The notes beneath the pieces are model-generated. The model ran no database searches, was not told where the DNA came from, and saw only the letters and a program-made list of their open reading frames with translations. From Lunularia cruciata (taxonomy: Eukaryota > Streptophyta > Marchantiopsida > Lunulariales > Lunulariaceae), in assembly GCA_948567375.1 (NCBI GenBank), contig OX419762.1:41583034-41647033 (forward strand): a stretch of DNA of 64,000 nt, in the 5' to 3' direction. Both the position numbers and the translations under genes were made by a program. Shown here in pieces: positions 10,196 through 21,793 of this stretch. The number at the start of each line of letters is the position of its first letter. The first letter of the stretch is position 1.

Positions 10196-11426
10196 CTAGC
10201 GTGATTGCTCTCCTATGGATTGCACTAGCCAATGCTCTCTATAGAGCAATAGACACACGTTACCTAAAATATGCGGTGAAACATGAGAGTGATAGTGATA
10301 CCCCTGATGTCTTTGATGATACGCCTTCGTGCACTCCCTGACAAAGGTGTCAAACTCTGCATCCATGGCTCCATATAACTCCAAGGCTAGACGAACAAAG
10401 AGGTGACCTTGCTGCATACCCCTAGACTTGGAGCCCTTGCTTACTGCCACTCTGCTTGCCGTCCATCACATGTAGGATCCGTAACCACAATATCAGCTAT
10501 TGTCACCTGGTCATCTCGAACCAAGTATAAGTCTACCTTGACTCGTGTTGATTGCAAAGCATACCAAGGCATCCACTCTCTTGTGCCATGGAAAACACTA
10601 TATCCTTGATAGAATTGTGCGTAGCTATCCTTTGTCCTCCAAAAAGGAATATGTAATATGAACCGTTGTTGCATCTAGTGTAGAACCACACTCACAAGTG
10701 AGTAATGAAGATGCAGATGGGTGGATCAAACCTTGGCGGAACCTCATCATTGTAGAGAAAGAACTTGGTGCGAGTCATCCTAATACATCGTTGAGATAGG
10801 ATCCAAGAGCATATGCCCTTGCTAAAGCAAGAGCAAAGATTTGCTCTTGTAGTGTAAGGAATGGATGAGTCAACTAGGAGAGAATATATTCTATGCTGAA
10901 ATGATTGATTTGTCAAGGAAGATTGCAAGCCTATGGTCCAATCTGACAATAGGGAAGCAAAGGATGGAATGCACTCCTATGCCTATGGAAATATACCATC
11001 TCTTGTCACAATAATAGCTAGAGAGAGAAAGATTCCTCCTCCACCTTAGTCATATATGTCTCCACGATTGGCTTATCAACAATTGCAAAATGGGAGGAAA
11101 GTAGAGGTGCAAAGAGAGCACAACTATCCAAAACTGCTATAGGTGTTGTCTCTTTCATAGATACATGGCCTACCCCTCTGCACAAGATTTGTAGAGATGT
11201 TTGTCTAGGTGCCAAATGCTCGATCACACACTCAAATGTCCATGGCCCAATGATATCACCAAAGACACTCATAATCTTCCTATCGAATGCTCTCAAATGT
11301 GATAAGAAGATCATTGAAGGAGGAATTATGTAGGTTGGTCTAGGGGAAATACTAGAAAAGAGGATACCAAATGCCACACGTGGATCTCCTAGAGAGGTCA
11401 TGTGTAATACAAAGACAAAGGTCATG
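10196..11426 (-). pseudogene. LINE-like reverse transcriptase ORF, C-terminal part
   Basis: Minus-strand coding relic in three open blocks (11018-11425, 10441-10949, 10196-10450), separated by frameshifts or stops. The first block starts with LGDPRVAFGIL and contains HLAPRQTSLQI, the region after the thumb in this class of plant non-LTR reverse transcriptases. Later blocks hold a segment with IADIVVTDPT and a final block with LALELYGAMDAEFDTFV, resembling the conserved tail of the same proteins. It directly continues the reverse-transcriptase part upstream once the solo LTR at 11427-12020 is disregarded. No endonuclease domain was seen. It is non-functional because of frame breaks and the LTR insertion. 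Confidence 0.65.
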
Positions 11427-11439
11427 TGTAATACAAAGA
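11396..11439. repeat. 24 bp tandem duplication at the LTR A/LINE junction
   Basis: GGTCATGTGTAATACAAAGA occurs at 11396-11415 and again at 11420-11439. It spans the left boundary of the solo LTR, so the first 13-14 bases of the LTR are present twice. It probably arose by slippage after insertion. Confidence 0.6.
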
Positions 11440-12020
11440 GCTAGCCATATGATCTAGATGTGAATTCAGTTTGATAACATCTGGAATGATGTTACACATG
11501 ATGGACTCACTAGATCAAAAAGAGGTTTCACTAAAAGGGGACTTCTACTAATAGAGTATGAATCAAAATAAGCCTGAAATCTTTGAAGGCAATTTTGGAG
11601 GCCTAAATGGATGAATTAGGCCTCAAAAATGTGCAGTCCCCCCCCCCCCCCCCAAACAGAAGTAAGGTTGGCCTTCCCTCCCCCAAGTTTGTCTTGTCAA
11701 GAGCTTTCCAACGGTACCTCACCCATGCAATTCTGAGATTCCTACAAGATGATTCTCTAAAAGATTCCATCCGGTCAAAGCTTGTTTGACCAACCAGATA
11801 GGACCATGACTGACATGTCACCCATCCAAGTAAGTAACCCAAAGGTGGAGCTTGCTGACATTTCACCTATCTATGTGCCTAATCCTATGGTGGAGCTTCC
11901 TTGGAGGAGATCCTCTTTTACTATATAATAAAGAGAAGATGCTCCTTTGGGACATAAGAGTTTGAGTGTGAAACTTTTGTTTGTGCGTATGTTTTTCCTT
12001 GCTATCCTTGCAACATTACA
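11427..12020 (+). mobile_element. Solo LTR, family A
   Basis: About 594 bp, aligning end to end with the LTRs at 14078-14663 and 20173-20780. It starts TGTAATAC, shares GGAGGCCTAAATGGATGAA, has a TATA motif CTATATAATAAAG near 11920, and ends ATTACA. Flanks are TCATG (11422-11426) and TCATC (12021-12025), a target duplication with one change. No internal region is present, so it is a product of LTR-LTR recombination. It lies inside the LINE-like gene. It also contains a run of 16 C residues at 11638-11653. Confidence 0.85.
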
Positions 12021-12880
12021 TCATCCACATGAAGAATATCCTCCGCAAGGGCTGCATCTAAGAAATTTGTGACAGCAGCCTCAAATCCTATTGGCACACC
12101 AAGGATATGTAGGCCATCTGTAGATGTGATATACTCCTTTGGAAGTTGGAGGTGAGGAGGAATACCTAAAGGGGACCATTCTCTACTTTTTGACACCTTG
12201 ACTCTCAAGCCTACAAGATGAAACTCAGTAGTAAAATGCTCAAAGTCCTGCCTAATCTGATTTGTAGGGCTCACAATGTGTGTATCATCTGCCAAGGACG
12301 GAAAAACACAACCTGGCATCGCCAAGTAGTAGATAAGAGGGCTCTAAAGTGAGCAATGGCAAGTAAAGGTCTCTCTAAAGGATCTCCTTGTCATTCACAA
12401 TGACTTATTTCAAGATAGTGACTCCTTCTTATGAGAAGCCATGCTAGTAATAAAGGGAAGAAGGAGAGAATAGAAAGACCATACAAAAAGGAATGAGACT
12501 AACAAAGGATCTACCATCCTCCCTAAGCTCTCTAAAGAGGGATGCATGTGAGACATTATTAAAATTGTTCTCAACATCCATTGTAGAATAATATGTTGTC
12601 AAGAGTGTTGTTGAGGGTCTTGTTATGAGTGATCTAATGCCTAGAGATAAAGCTTCACAACCTCCTTGTGTAGCAACTCAAAACTAATATGGACTGAGCT
12701 ACTATCAAAATTAGGAATGATGCTAAAGGACAATGGTATGGCTTACCAAATGCAAAAAGACCTCCCCAATAGCAATTGGTCTAATGCATCACGTGCCCTT
12801 CTCCATCACAAGAAGTTGACTAGCACTTACACCTAACTAACCAATGCAGGAATCTCTCCTCTTGTTACTATTATAGCCAC
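12021..12880 (-). pseudogene. LINE-like reverse transcriptase ORF, catalytic part
   Basis: Minus-strand reverse-transcriptase core of a non-LTR retrotransposon. In order from 5' to 3': a fingers motif RPIAIGEVF at about 12746-12785; QGDPL-type motif (GDPL...PLLAIAHFRAL) at about 12330-12392; then the catalytic ADDTHIV at about 12275-12300, where ADD holds two metal-binding aspartates. Thumb-like sequence with WSPLGIP and LHILGVPIGF follows down to the solo LTR. A frameshift separates the GDPL block from the ADD block, and stops occur upstream. In this family the protein copies element RNA at the target site. The 5' end could lie further upstream, up to 14.07 kb, but motifs are lost there. Confidence 0.75.
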
Positions 12881-14072
12881 CTAAAAGAGCTTGGTAAAAC
12901 TACTTGAGGGATCAACAAGCTAGAAGCAATCTCTAAGATGCTCATATACCATCCTTGACAAACCTATTGAGGAGAGGTGTGGAGTGGTGCACAATGACTA
13001 TGCAAAGTAGTCTATCAAGACATAAAAGCTACTCGGGTTGATATTATAAGTCCTCTAGTGGTACTCCTTTTCATGCAATAGATGTAATAAGCATAAGGAA
13101 GAAATAGTCTCATCAATAGGACTAGCCATAGACAAAGGGCGTAGGCCTTGTTCTTCACTATTATATTCTCCCACCTGATCTAACATCCTACAACATAGTA
13201 ATCAAGTGGAATCTATTATATCTTGTGGTTGAACTTATCTCCTCTGATGTGTAGCCCGTACAGACTCCTCTACAGGGTAGTCCAATCCCCCACTTGGAAT
13301 GTGCAAAATCTAGCAACCAACTCTCTCTGCTCCTCATGCCTCCTTCTAGTATAGCAAATATATTATCATGGGAGCAATAGGGATAAGAACCATGCTAACT
13401 CAACTGAGGGATCAAAATCCAATTGATAAGTGATAAACAAAAAGTCTATCTAGCTTCATCGTGGAATGTATGGGAAACCTTATGGAATAGGTATGAACAA
13501 GAAAAACTAGTCTCAAATAACCCATCTGAGATGCTAACCACTCCCATGACTCAATTTGTATCGCCAGAGTAGTCAACAAAAGCATGTATAATCACAAGTG
13601 TCAACAATCTCAATGTGTTTGCTCACCTTACATGAGCATCCCAAGTGGTCCAATCATAGTCCTTGTGCATCTTTCCCATATGAGTCTTTACTCCTACGAG
13701 GTAAAGAGTCAATCACACGCCAAGTATATTGTAACCCCAAACCCTTTGGACGGCCTCACATGGGGAAGTGAAGCCATAGCTAGCACAAGAATAATGATAG
13801 TAACACATATTGTTGCTCTCCATAGCTTCCCATACTTGCAAAACCACAACCTACTCACATCCTACCTCACATGAGCATATGCTAACTCTCAAAACCCTAA
13901 AAACCTATAAACTCTCATAACTTTCAATTGTTATCCCCATAATTTTCAAACTAAGTTCTGGTGGAACTAAAATATGAAAACCAAGAGAATAAAATTGAAA
14001 AATCCCAACCCATCACTCTCATCACTAAATAATCACTCCCAACCCTAAAAAATCTAAATATTTGTGTATTAG
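12881..14072. other. Probable decayed 5' part of the LINE-like element
   Basis: No clear motif on either strand. Its position upstream of the reverse-transcriptase core suggests remnant LINE sequence, but this is inference from position only. The open frame at 13584-13874 on the plus strand shows no domain. Confidence 0.3.
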
Positions 14073-14077
14073 ATTAT

Positions 14078-14663
14078 TGTAATACCATTAGCTAGACATA
14101 TGACCTAGAGGTGGAAATTGGCTTTGTAATATCTTGAGGGATGTTATATATGATGGTCTAAATAGATCAAATAGAAGTGTCACTAAAAGAATACTTCCAC
14201 TAATAAGGCAAAGGCCGAAAACACCCTCAAAACTTCAAAGCAAATTTTGGAGGCCTAAATAGATGAATTAGGCTTCAAAAAATAAAATATTTCCACTCCC
14301 TTTGGACCAAAAGATGTTTCATTCTCTTGCATTATTTCTTGTCAAGAGATTTCCAATGGCACCTCATCCATGAAGTTTTGAGCTTCTTGCTAGAAGATCC
14401 CCAAAGATTATCTTTGGTCAATTATGTTTGACCAACCAAATAGGACAAGTATCAACATTTCACCAATTCATACAACCAACCTAAGGGTGGAGCTTGGTAA
14501 CATGTCACCAAATCCATGTATTTGATCCAAGTGTGGAGCTCCCTTTGAGTGGATCCTCTTTGCTATATAATAAAGATAATAGCTTTGGGGCAAAGCTCCT
14601 TGGGAGTATTGAGGGATGAAACCTTGTGTTTCTCTTGTGTTCTCTTACACTCCAAACATAACA
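14078..14663 (+). repeat. 5' LTR of family A element
   Basis: Starts TGTAATACCATTAGC and ends ATAACA, just before the primer-binding site. A TATA box (TATATAA, 14564-14570) lies about 95 bases before the end and would start genomic RNA. The 3' partner is 20173-20780. Confidence 0.85.
14564..14570 (+). promoter_or_regulatory. TATA box in the family A LTR
   Basis: CTATATAATAAAG is kept in all four family A LTR copies, at the position expected for the U3/R promoter. Confidence 0.6.
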
Positions 14664-14664
14664 A

Positions 14665-14679
14665 TGGTATCAAAGTAGA
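14665..14679 (+). other. Primer-binding site, initiator Met tRNA
   Basis: TGGTATCAAAGTAG begins one base after the LTR. It resembles TGGTATCAGAGC, the complement of the 3' end of initiator Met tRNA, the usual primer for plant Ty3/gypsy elements. Two or three substitutions are present. Confidence 0.75.
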
Positions 14680-15479
14680 TGTTTTAATTCAACGGAGTGC
14701 ATCACTTCTCTTGGAGGAGCACGGAATATTGAGATTGAGTAATTTCAAGGGGAGAAAATATAGTGTAATAAATAGATTGGGTGTGTTTTAGAGAGAGTAT
14801 GGGATAGATGCTCCTAGAGGATAATTTTAACCCTAAACTCTACTTTCCGCTCTTGAACCCAACTCTTCTTCCCTAAACCCTAAATCCACTTCACATCAAG
14901 ATTATGTACATCCAATGTGAGTAAGTTAGAGTATATCTAATTAACCATTTTAGAGAAAAGTTTGTGGACATAGTGATTCATTTGCCACACCCAATGATTC
15001 TATCTGTGGTGATATACAATAGAGAGTAGGACTTGACAATCTACATTTTTTTATGATGCAATAGAGCTGAATATATCAAATCCTCTTCTTTGCAACACTC
15101 AAGTAAAAATCTATTATGTTGTTAGACCAAAAGTGATGTTTAGAGTTTTATAATGCACAATTTTAGTGAGGCATATTATCAATGAGTGATAGCCTCTGAG
15201 GTCCCAATGGAAGTCTCAATTTTCCATGCCTCCTCATTAGTGATCATATTAACACTCTATTGAAATAGGTAGTAAGAATTAAGCGTTTATCGTGTGTACA
15301 AATCATGGAACCATAGTTGTAGGATTTGATACAAGGAATGCAGGGATGTAAAACAAGTTTTGGAAGATCAAGATGACAATAGAGGAATTGCAAAGTCAAG
15401 TGTGTACCTTCAATTTTGTAATGCAAGAAGGAGAACATGTCAAAACCCAATAACAACAACAAAAGTACTTTGAGAGTCA

Positions 15480-16386
15480 TTCATGCCGATGACACCTACC
15501 CCAATCAAAAACGAAGCCACATTGTTATTATGGATGAACAAGGTATGCAACATTGAGTCTTACAAGGAATTAAGTTCCATGGGAATAGTGGAAAATTAGA
15601 TTTCAAAAATGAATTAATACTTTTGATTAAACATAAATGAGATCACCGATTATTCCATATGTGTGTTTGCATGTGAGTACTTGACCAATAAAGCCCTCAC
15701 ATGGTACAATGCTTGAGAACAATCAATGATGTCAAAAGGAAGAGAGATTACTTGGATGGCAATGCAAGAAGTGCTACTAAGGAATTTCAAATCCATGGAC
15801 ATAGCTCAAACCTAACTGTGGGAGTTGAAGTAGAAGAAGAACATACAAGAGTACGTGGAGGCATTTTTTGATATGTAGATCATGATCACCAATATGAGTC
15901 CAGTTGAAGCTCTTGAAAATTTTAAATAGGGGGTAATAGAATGAATTTGCCAAGAGCTAATGGTATTAAATCCTTGCACTTTTTTGCAGCCATTGCGTGT
16001 GCTCAAAAAGAGCACTTGGAGGTGAAAGGGTAGTCTCGGCTCAACATTATTAAGCTTAAACACCACACTTTGGTAGACCAATTCTTATCAAATTGGGCAA
16101 CCATTTTTTCCACAATCAATGAGCATGATTGCTCCAAAGAGAATGTGGATGGGTCAAAGAAAAGAGAGATGGGGTCCCATGAGGAGAAAGTGCTCAAGAA
16201 AAACAACAGAAATGTTCCGATTGTGGTTGAGTTGTGCACATTACCATCAATTTTTGTGCTTGCATTCCTAGAGGCCCTTGGTCTCCATAAAAGTGACCTT
16301 TGAACAACTTGGAAAGATGAATTGAAGAAGTGGATGTTGAAATCACATCAAAAAACAAAGATTACCAATAAATTTACCTTGCAGCC
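15480..16386 (+). pseudogene. Family A gag, first part
   Basis: Plus-strand relic of the capsid gene. Recognisable pieces include ALTWYNA near 15690 and a stretch with MAMQEVLLRNF around 15760, followed by QEYVEAFFDM near 15855. These fit the Trp/Phe-rich capsid segment of plant Ty3/gypsy gag. Several stops interrupt it, and no intact zinc knuckle was found. The family B solo LTR follows immediately, separating it from protease. Confidence 0.55.
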
Positions 16387-16799
16387 TCTAACAATATGGA
16401 GTTTAGCGACGTAGTTAGTAAGGCTAACAAAGTCAAAATAAGCCAAATTAGCCCAAACTATTCCAGAAATATCTAGTAAGCTTCTTGGGAAGCTTCTTGA
16501 CTAGCTTAACTTGCACCTAAAGTAGATAGCATCTAGAAGCTTCCTATCTAGCTTAGCTTGCATGCCAAGTAGGCAGTTTCTAGAAGGAAGCTTCTTGAGA
16601 AACTTCCTAGTTACCTTTGGCTTGCACTCTAAGAAAGCGGCTCATGGAAGCTTCTTGAGAAGCTTCTCAAGAGCCTTGTATGCTAGCTATAAATACCAAA
16701 GCCAAAGCTCATGCTAGGCATTCAGAGTTTTCACTCATTCAAGTGTCCCAATGTGTGCCTCTATTCTCCTATTTCTCTCCTTGGTCTCAATCTCTTACA
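16387..16799 (+). mobile_element. Solo LTR, family B, nested in the family A element
   Basis: About 413 bp matching the LTRs at 56539-56970 and 61740-62166. The start is TCTAACAATATGG (the usual TG is mutated) and the end is CTCTTACA. It has the AAGCTTCTTGAGAAGCTT palindromes and the TATAAATA promoter motif near 16690. Flanks are CAGCC (16382-16386) and TAGCC (16800-16804), a target duplication with one change. It shows that family B moved after this family A copy had inserted. Confidence 0.85.
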
Positions 16800-16869
16800 T
16801 AGCCTTACTAGCTCAATAGAGAAGCATAAAAGCGGGGGAAGGAAGAAGACAAGTGTGCAAAGGTTGAGG

Positions 16870-17240
16870 AAGACATATACACAATTGATTGTTGTAAATG
16901 GAGTAGTGGAAGGCAATTAGGTGAAAGTATTGATAGAACTTGGAGCAAATATAAATATTGCTCCAAGTTGGTATGTTGCAATGAGGTTAGGGATGGAACT
17001 AGAGAAGGATGAGAATGAAGAAGAAAAGTTACCTAATGGTTAGATAGAGAGGATTGAATCTTTACCTAGAAAGGGAACACTCTTTTTAGGATAGTATCAT
17101 GAATAAATTGAGTGGAAAGTGATAAAATTAGCTTGTTACAATGTGATCTTAGGCATGTCATGGATGGAGCACTACAATCCCATGCTTGATGAGAGAAATA
17201 AAATAGTGAGAACTAGCCAATGGAAGATCATTAGAGATAA
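16870..17240 (+). pseudogene. Family A aspartic protease
   Basis: Encodes a retroviral-type protease that would cut the polyprotein. The active-site motif is read as VLIELGANINIAP at about 16930-16965, where family members have D-(S/L)-GA; the catalytic Asp is replaced by Glu. Near the end, VILGMSWMEHYNP matches the usual closing motif. Stops are present (for example before VKVLIE). Confidence 0.7.
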
Positions 17241-17429
17241 ATAAAGATCACAAAATCAAAATTGCCATTTTATATCAAAGGGATAACAATTATCAATATG
17301 ATAGATAGATTTTTCATAGGTCTAATAAGAGAAGTCCAAAGTGCATGACTCAATGGACAAATTCTTGTAAATTTGAAAAATGTGGTCAATGAGTTTCAAA
17401 ATGTCTTTTGAGATGATTTACCCTCAACA

Positions 17430-18330
17430 TTACCACCAAAAAGGAATTATACCATAAAATTGAGCTACTTCTTGGGAAGACACCTCCTTATAAAGCCCCA
17501 TATTGACAATCACCTCATGAGTTGGAGAAGTGCAAGGCTCAAATTGAGGATATACTACAAAAAGGGTTTATCAAACTTAGCATATCACCATATTGTGATC
17601 TTGTCTTGTTTGTGAAGAAGAAGAAAGGTACAATGTGTAGATGCATTGACTACCGGGGCCTAAATCAACAAATGATGAAGAACAAAAACCCATTGTCCCG
17701 CATGGATGACCTATTTGATCAAATTAATGGGGCAAAACTCTTCACCAAATTAGATCTGCAAAGTGTTTATAACCAAATCAAGATTACAAAGGAAGACATT
17801 GACAAAACTCCCTTTCAAACAAGGTATGGTCAATTTGAGTGCCTAGTAATATCATTTGGCCTCACCAACGTACTAATCATTTTGATTAGTTTGATGAATG
17901 ATATGTTTTTTCCATACTTGGATAGAGTCTATTTTCATTTTCCTTGATGAAATCTTAGTCTACAGCATGATGATGAAGGAGCACAAGCAACATATGTGAG
18001 AAGCCCTCCAAATTCTATGACAAAACCAATTGTATGCCAAAGTATCAAAGTACAAGTTTGGCAAGTCTAAAGTAGATTACTTGGGGGATAGAGTAAGTGC
18101 AAAAGGTATCCAATTGTTAATAGATAAATAAAGATCATTTAGAAATGGTGTGCTCCAAAAGATCAGACTCAATTCAAGAGTTTCTTGGGACTAAAGGAGT
18201 CTATCATAGAGTTGTCAAAGACTTTTCCAAGGTCTTACAACACTACTTGGCAAAAGGAAGAAGTGGATGTGGAAAAATGTGGAAGAATTTCATGTTTTAC
18301 TACATTAAATTTTGAAATGGTATGATCCAA
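17430..18330 (+). pseudogene. Family A reverse transcriptase
   Basis: Copies element RNA into DNA in virus-like particles. The longest open block (about 17522-17947) contains KGFIKLSISPY, CIDYRGLNQQ, LFTKLDLQSVYNQI and FGLTN, the standard order of fingers and palm motifs. A frameshift near 17930 then moves the catalytic box into another frame, where it reads IFLDEILVY. The usual F-x-D-D is altered to FLDE. Stops continue downstream (YLGDRVSAKGI near 18080). Confidence 0.8.
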
Positions 18331-18670
18331 AATGTCCAATCAATTTGACTATAAATGCATAAGTAGTCTTATAACAAGAATGGAATGACAAATGGTACAC
18401 AATTGCATATTTTTCTCAAAATTTATGACCAATAAAATGCACCACTGAATGAGAAGAGTTAGTTTTTGTGCTTGCAACCAAGCATTGGAAGCACTATCTT
18501 GGCAAGAAGGAATTTTTAGTGGAGATAGACCACAAGCCTCTAATCTACCTCAAGACACAAAAAGATCTCTCTTATCAATATATTTGTTTGGTAGAGTGGA
18601 GACAACGGTTCAACATGATGATCACATATGTGAAAGGTAAGAAGCATTTTGCAAATGCATTCACATGAAT
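18331..18670 (+). pseudogene. Family A RNase H
   Basis: Would remove RNA from the RNA/DNA hybrid. Motifs in order: AYFSQNL, EELVFVLATKHWKHYL, FLVEIDHKPLIYL, then VEWRQRF and VKGKKHFANAFT (the last is normally G...ADALSR). Stops are present in the first half; the second half is open for about 66 codons. Confidence 0.75.
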
Positions 18671-18779
18671 GTCTATGTTATACAATTTGGTGGTCGAGGT
18701 CATGATGAATCTAGAAGTTTGGCCAATGATTCTTATTGCTATGAAGACTAACTCACAAATTGTAGGAGCACAATCATCC

Positions 18780-19960
18780 AAAGGTGTAACCAATCCCTAA
18801 GGACTCACCTTTTATGATGGCAAGTTATGGATCTCGGATACTCCAGACCTAAGAACCACCATCCTAGTGAAATGTCATGATTATATTATTGAAGGTCACC
18901 TTGGTATGGACAAGACCTTAGATGCAATCACACTCCATTACTATTGGCCCAAGATGAACAACAATGTGATAGAATATGGTCAAAGTTACCTTCAACTCTA
19001 TCAACAAAATAAAGTCTCTAAGCATGCTCCCCAAGGACTCCTTCAATTACTTCCTACTCCTACATAACATTGGGAGCAAGTCAACATAGATCTGGTTTAC
19101 AAATCTCCCAAGACCACCTCAAGGTTTGACTCCATTGAAGTCTTTATAGACCACCTTAAAAAAATTGTTCACATGTGTCTCATGACCAACAATGTGATTA
19201 CTCCACAATTTAGCTCAATTGGACTTAGTTATGGTCTTTTCTCACCATGGTTTGTCTTGAATGCTCAGCACCAATTAGGGCACTCAATTCATTAGTTTGT
19301 TTTGGAGAACACTATTTGGCATCTTCAAAACCAAACTTAGCATGTCCATGGCATACCATCCCACAATTGATGGACAAATTGAGCGGGCCAAGTGCACTAT
19401 TGAGCACATGCTTTGGAGATTCACCTTAGAGCAACAATAATAGTGGGACACCTTACTTTCACTGGTGGAATTTGTTGACAAAAATTCAGTGGATGCATCT
19501 ACACACACCATACCATTCTTCCTCATGTATAAAGAACACTCTTTCACACCTTCAAGCTTGGTAAAGATCCGACCAACTGCCTTAAAAGTTCATGTTGTTG
19601 ACACTTTTATCTCTACAATCCAACAAGGTGTGGAGAATGCCAGACACAAGTTACTCATTGCCCAAAATCAACCACAATAGTATGGAAATGCACATTACAG
19701 GCACAAAGTTCAGCGTTGGGGATCAAGTTTGGTTATCTATAACTAACCTCATGTTTGTTGGCACTTGTAAACTCAAACCTTGTTTTATTGTGCCTTTTCC
19801 CATCCTCAATCAAATTGGCATGGTGGCCTATCACCTCAAGCTATCTCCACATGTGAAGATCCATCCAATGTTCCATGTTTCCTTTCTACATAGATATGCA
19901 TCTCGAGCACCCCACTTTGCTTACATACAAGAAGTTTGACCTTGTCCAACACTCATTGAT
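18780..19960 (+). pseudogene. Family A integrase
   Basis: Would insert the DNA copy. The N-terminal zinc-binding region is seen as GHLGMDKTLDAI (18890s), but the Cys pair is lost (SYLQLYQQNK where CxxC is expected). Core: HWEQVNIDLVYKSP near 19070 has the first catalytic Asp. The second and third catalytic blocks are poorly kept; MAYHPTIDGQIERAK near 19350 holds the third acidic residue in a shifted frame. The C-terminal part has VGDQVWLS and HPMFHVSFLHRY. Confidence 0.75.
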
Positions 19961-20120
19961 GACATAGAGGAATATGAAATTGAATGCATTCTACAAAAAT
20001 GCATCCATGGTACCCACCATCCACGTGTGGAATATCTTGTCCATTGGAAAGGGTACCCATTATATGAGACAACATGGGAGCTAAAAGCTAACTTTACCAT
20101 GCACCTCTGTAAGTGCAATC
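19961..20120 (+). pseudogene. Family A chromodomain
   Basis: Reads EEYEIECILQK, then VEYLVHWKGYP and TTWELKANF: the aromatic-cage and WKGY...TWE pattern of chromodomains. In chromoviruses this tail guides integration toward methylated-histone chromatin. A stop codon at about 19938 separates it from the integrase. Confidence 0.85.
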
Positions 20121-20155
20121 TTTTGAGCAATAGTTTTGTAACAAAGATGTTGTAT

Positions 20156-20170
20156 CTAAAAAAGGGGAGG
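20156..20170 (+). other. Polypurine tract of family A
   Basis: AAAAAAGGGGAGG lies just before the 3' LTR and is the expected plus-strand primer. Confidence 0.75.
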
Positions 20171-20172
20171 TT

Positions 20173-20780
20173 TGTAACACCATTAGCTAGACATAGTATC
20201 TAGAGGTGGAAATTAGCTTGGTAATATCTTGATGTATATTATATATGATATTCTAAATAGATCAAATAGAGGTGTCACTAAAATAGTACTTCCAGTAATA
20301 AAGTAGAGGCCAAAAACACCCTCAAAACCTCATAGCCAATTTTGGAGGCCTAAATAGATGAATTAGGCCTTGAAAAATAAGAGATTCCTTCTCATTAAAC
20401 CCAAAAGATGTTGCATTCTCCCCTTGTTTGTCTCATCAAGATTTTTCCAACAATATTTGATCTTTTTAGTTTTAAACTTCCTACAAGAAGATTCCCCAAA
20501 GACTCCATTTGATCAAACTTGTTTGACCAACCAAATGGTACAAGTATCAATATGTCATCAATCCATGAAACTAATCCAAGGGTGGAGCTAGTTGACATAT
20601 CACCAATTCATGTATCTGATCCAAGGGTATAGCTCCCTTTGATTGTATCCTCTTTGCTATATAATAGAGACAAGGTTCTCTTTTGGAGCATCAAAGCATT
20701 GAGAGATGAAGCCTTGTGTTTCTCTTGTGTGTCTTCTCTTATGTTTCTCTTGGGTGTTCTTGTGTCCTCCAAATATTACA
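20173..20780 (+). repeat. 3' LTR of family A element
   Basis: Begins TGTAACACCATTAGC and ends ATATTACA, 608 bp, followed by the ATTAT target duplication. It is about 13% different from the 5' LTR over the first 131 bases by hand count. Confidence 0.85.
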
Positions 20781-20785
20781 ATTAT

Positions 20786-21788
20786 CCATAGCCTTCAATT
20801 TAGGTATCAATGGAACTAGATTTGAAAAAAGAAGAGAACCAACTATTCACTCACATGATACAAGCTAATGTACCCTCAAAAATTCTGGAATTCTCCTCAC
20901 AATCTCTTCTCTCCTCTCTTCCTCAAATGCCTCCAACCGTCAATTCTTGGCCAAAAATACCAAAAAGGAGAGAAGGGAGAGAAGGCAATCACACTTTCTT
21001 TCAGATCGATGAAGACTTGAGTGCCTAAGAATGAATAAATTGTTTTCATCTTCTTTAATACATTTTTGTACCACGCTAGAGGAGTTGATGAAGAGAAGTT
21101 TGTATTAAAATTTATGAAAAAGCATTGCTAAAAAAAATTTGGTAGAAGATTGAAAAGACAAAGAGGATTGATAACAGCTTGGTTAATTCATGAGCAGCTA
21201 CAACTTTATGCTCTTTGAAGTGGTCAATAAGATCCAGAGGACACAATAACATCATGGATCAAAGAGTGCACCATCATAACATTTAGAAAAAGAGCGGTAA
21301 AGAGAAGATAGTTTTGAAACACTTAACATTTTGAGTCCATTTTTGTTGAGTGTAATTGGCTTTGTATATGATTTTGGGACCCAATCATGAGGCACACTCT
21401 TGTTCAAGAGATACCACTTTCATATATTCTTTTTTTTATTGTTGCATAAATTTTCTGTAGTGTATAAAAAGGTGATCTACTATATTTTTGGGGTATTAAT
21501 TCCATTTTGAATGGTAGTTAAGGTTCTTTATTGATTATCTTTCTTGATTTCTCAAAAATTTATGAAGTTTTTTTTAACATCTTGTTCATTTCTAGAGCTG
21601 ATGATATTTAATGAAACCTATCCTATTAACTTGTATGGAAATAAATTTATTCCCATAGCTTTTTCATAAAATTCTGAAAACAAAACACCTTGACAGAATA
21701 CAAACTAAAAGACTAACTTATTTATGAAGGAGGTGTCTCTCAATTGGATCCCTTGAGTTATTGCGAGAAGTTCAGAGTAGAAGTGAGA
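20786..21788. other. Intergenic, no gene recognised
   Basis: Between two family A insertions. A 72-codon frame at 20810-21028 shows no domain. The rest is AT-rich. Confidence 0.4.
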
Positions 21789-21793
21789 CTATA

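Larger units (their letters stand above)
14078..20780 (+). mobile_element. Full-length Ty3/gypsy chromodomain retrotransposon, family A (decayed)
   Basis: A 6.7 kb element flanked by a perfect target duplication ATTAT (14073-14077, 20781-20785). Parts in order: 5' LTR, primer-binding site matching initiator Met tRNA, gag, protease, reverse transcriptase, RNase H, integrase, chromodomain, polypurine tract, 3' LTR. Integrase after RNase H places it in Ty3/gypsy, and the C-terminal chromodomain in the chromovirus branch. A family B solo LTR sits in it at 16387-16799. The two LTRs differ at 17 of the first 131 aligned bases by hand count, so the insertion is old. All genes carry stops or frameshifts, so it cannot move by itself. 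Confidence 0.9.

Noticed and set aside
11638-11653. Run of 16 C residues
   Set aside because: A simple homopolymer inside a solo LTR, most likely replication slippage.
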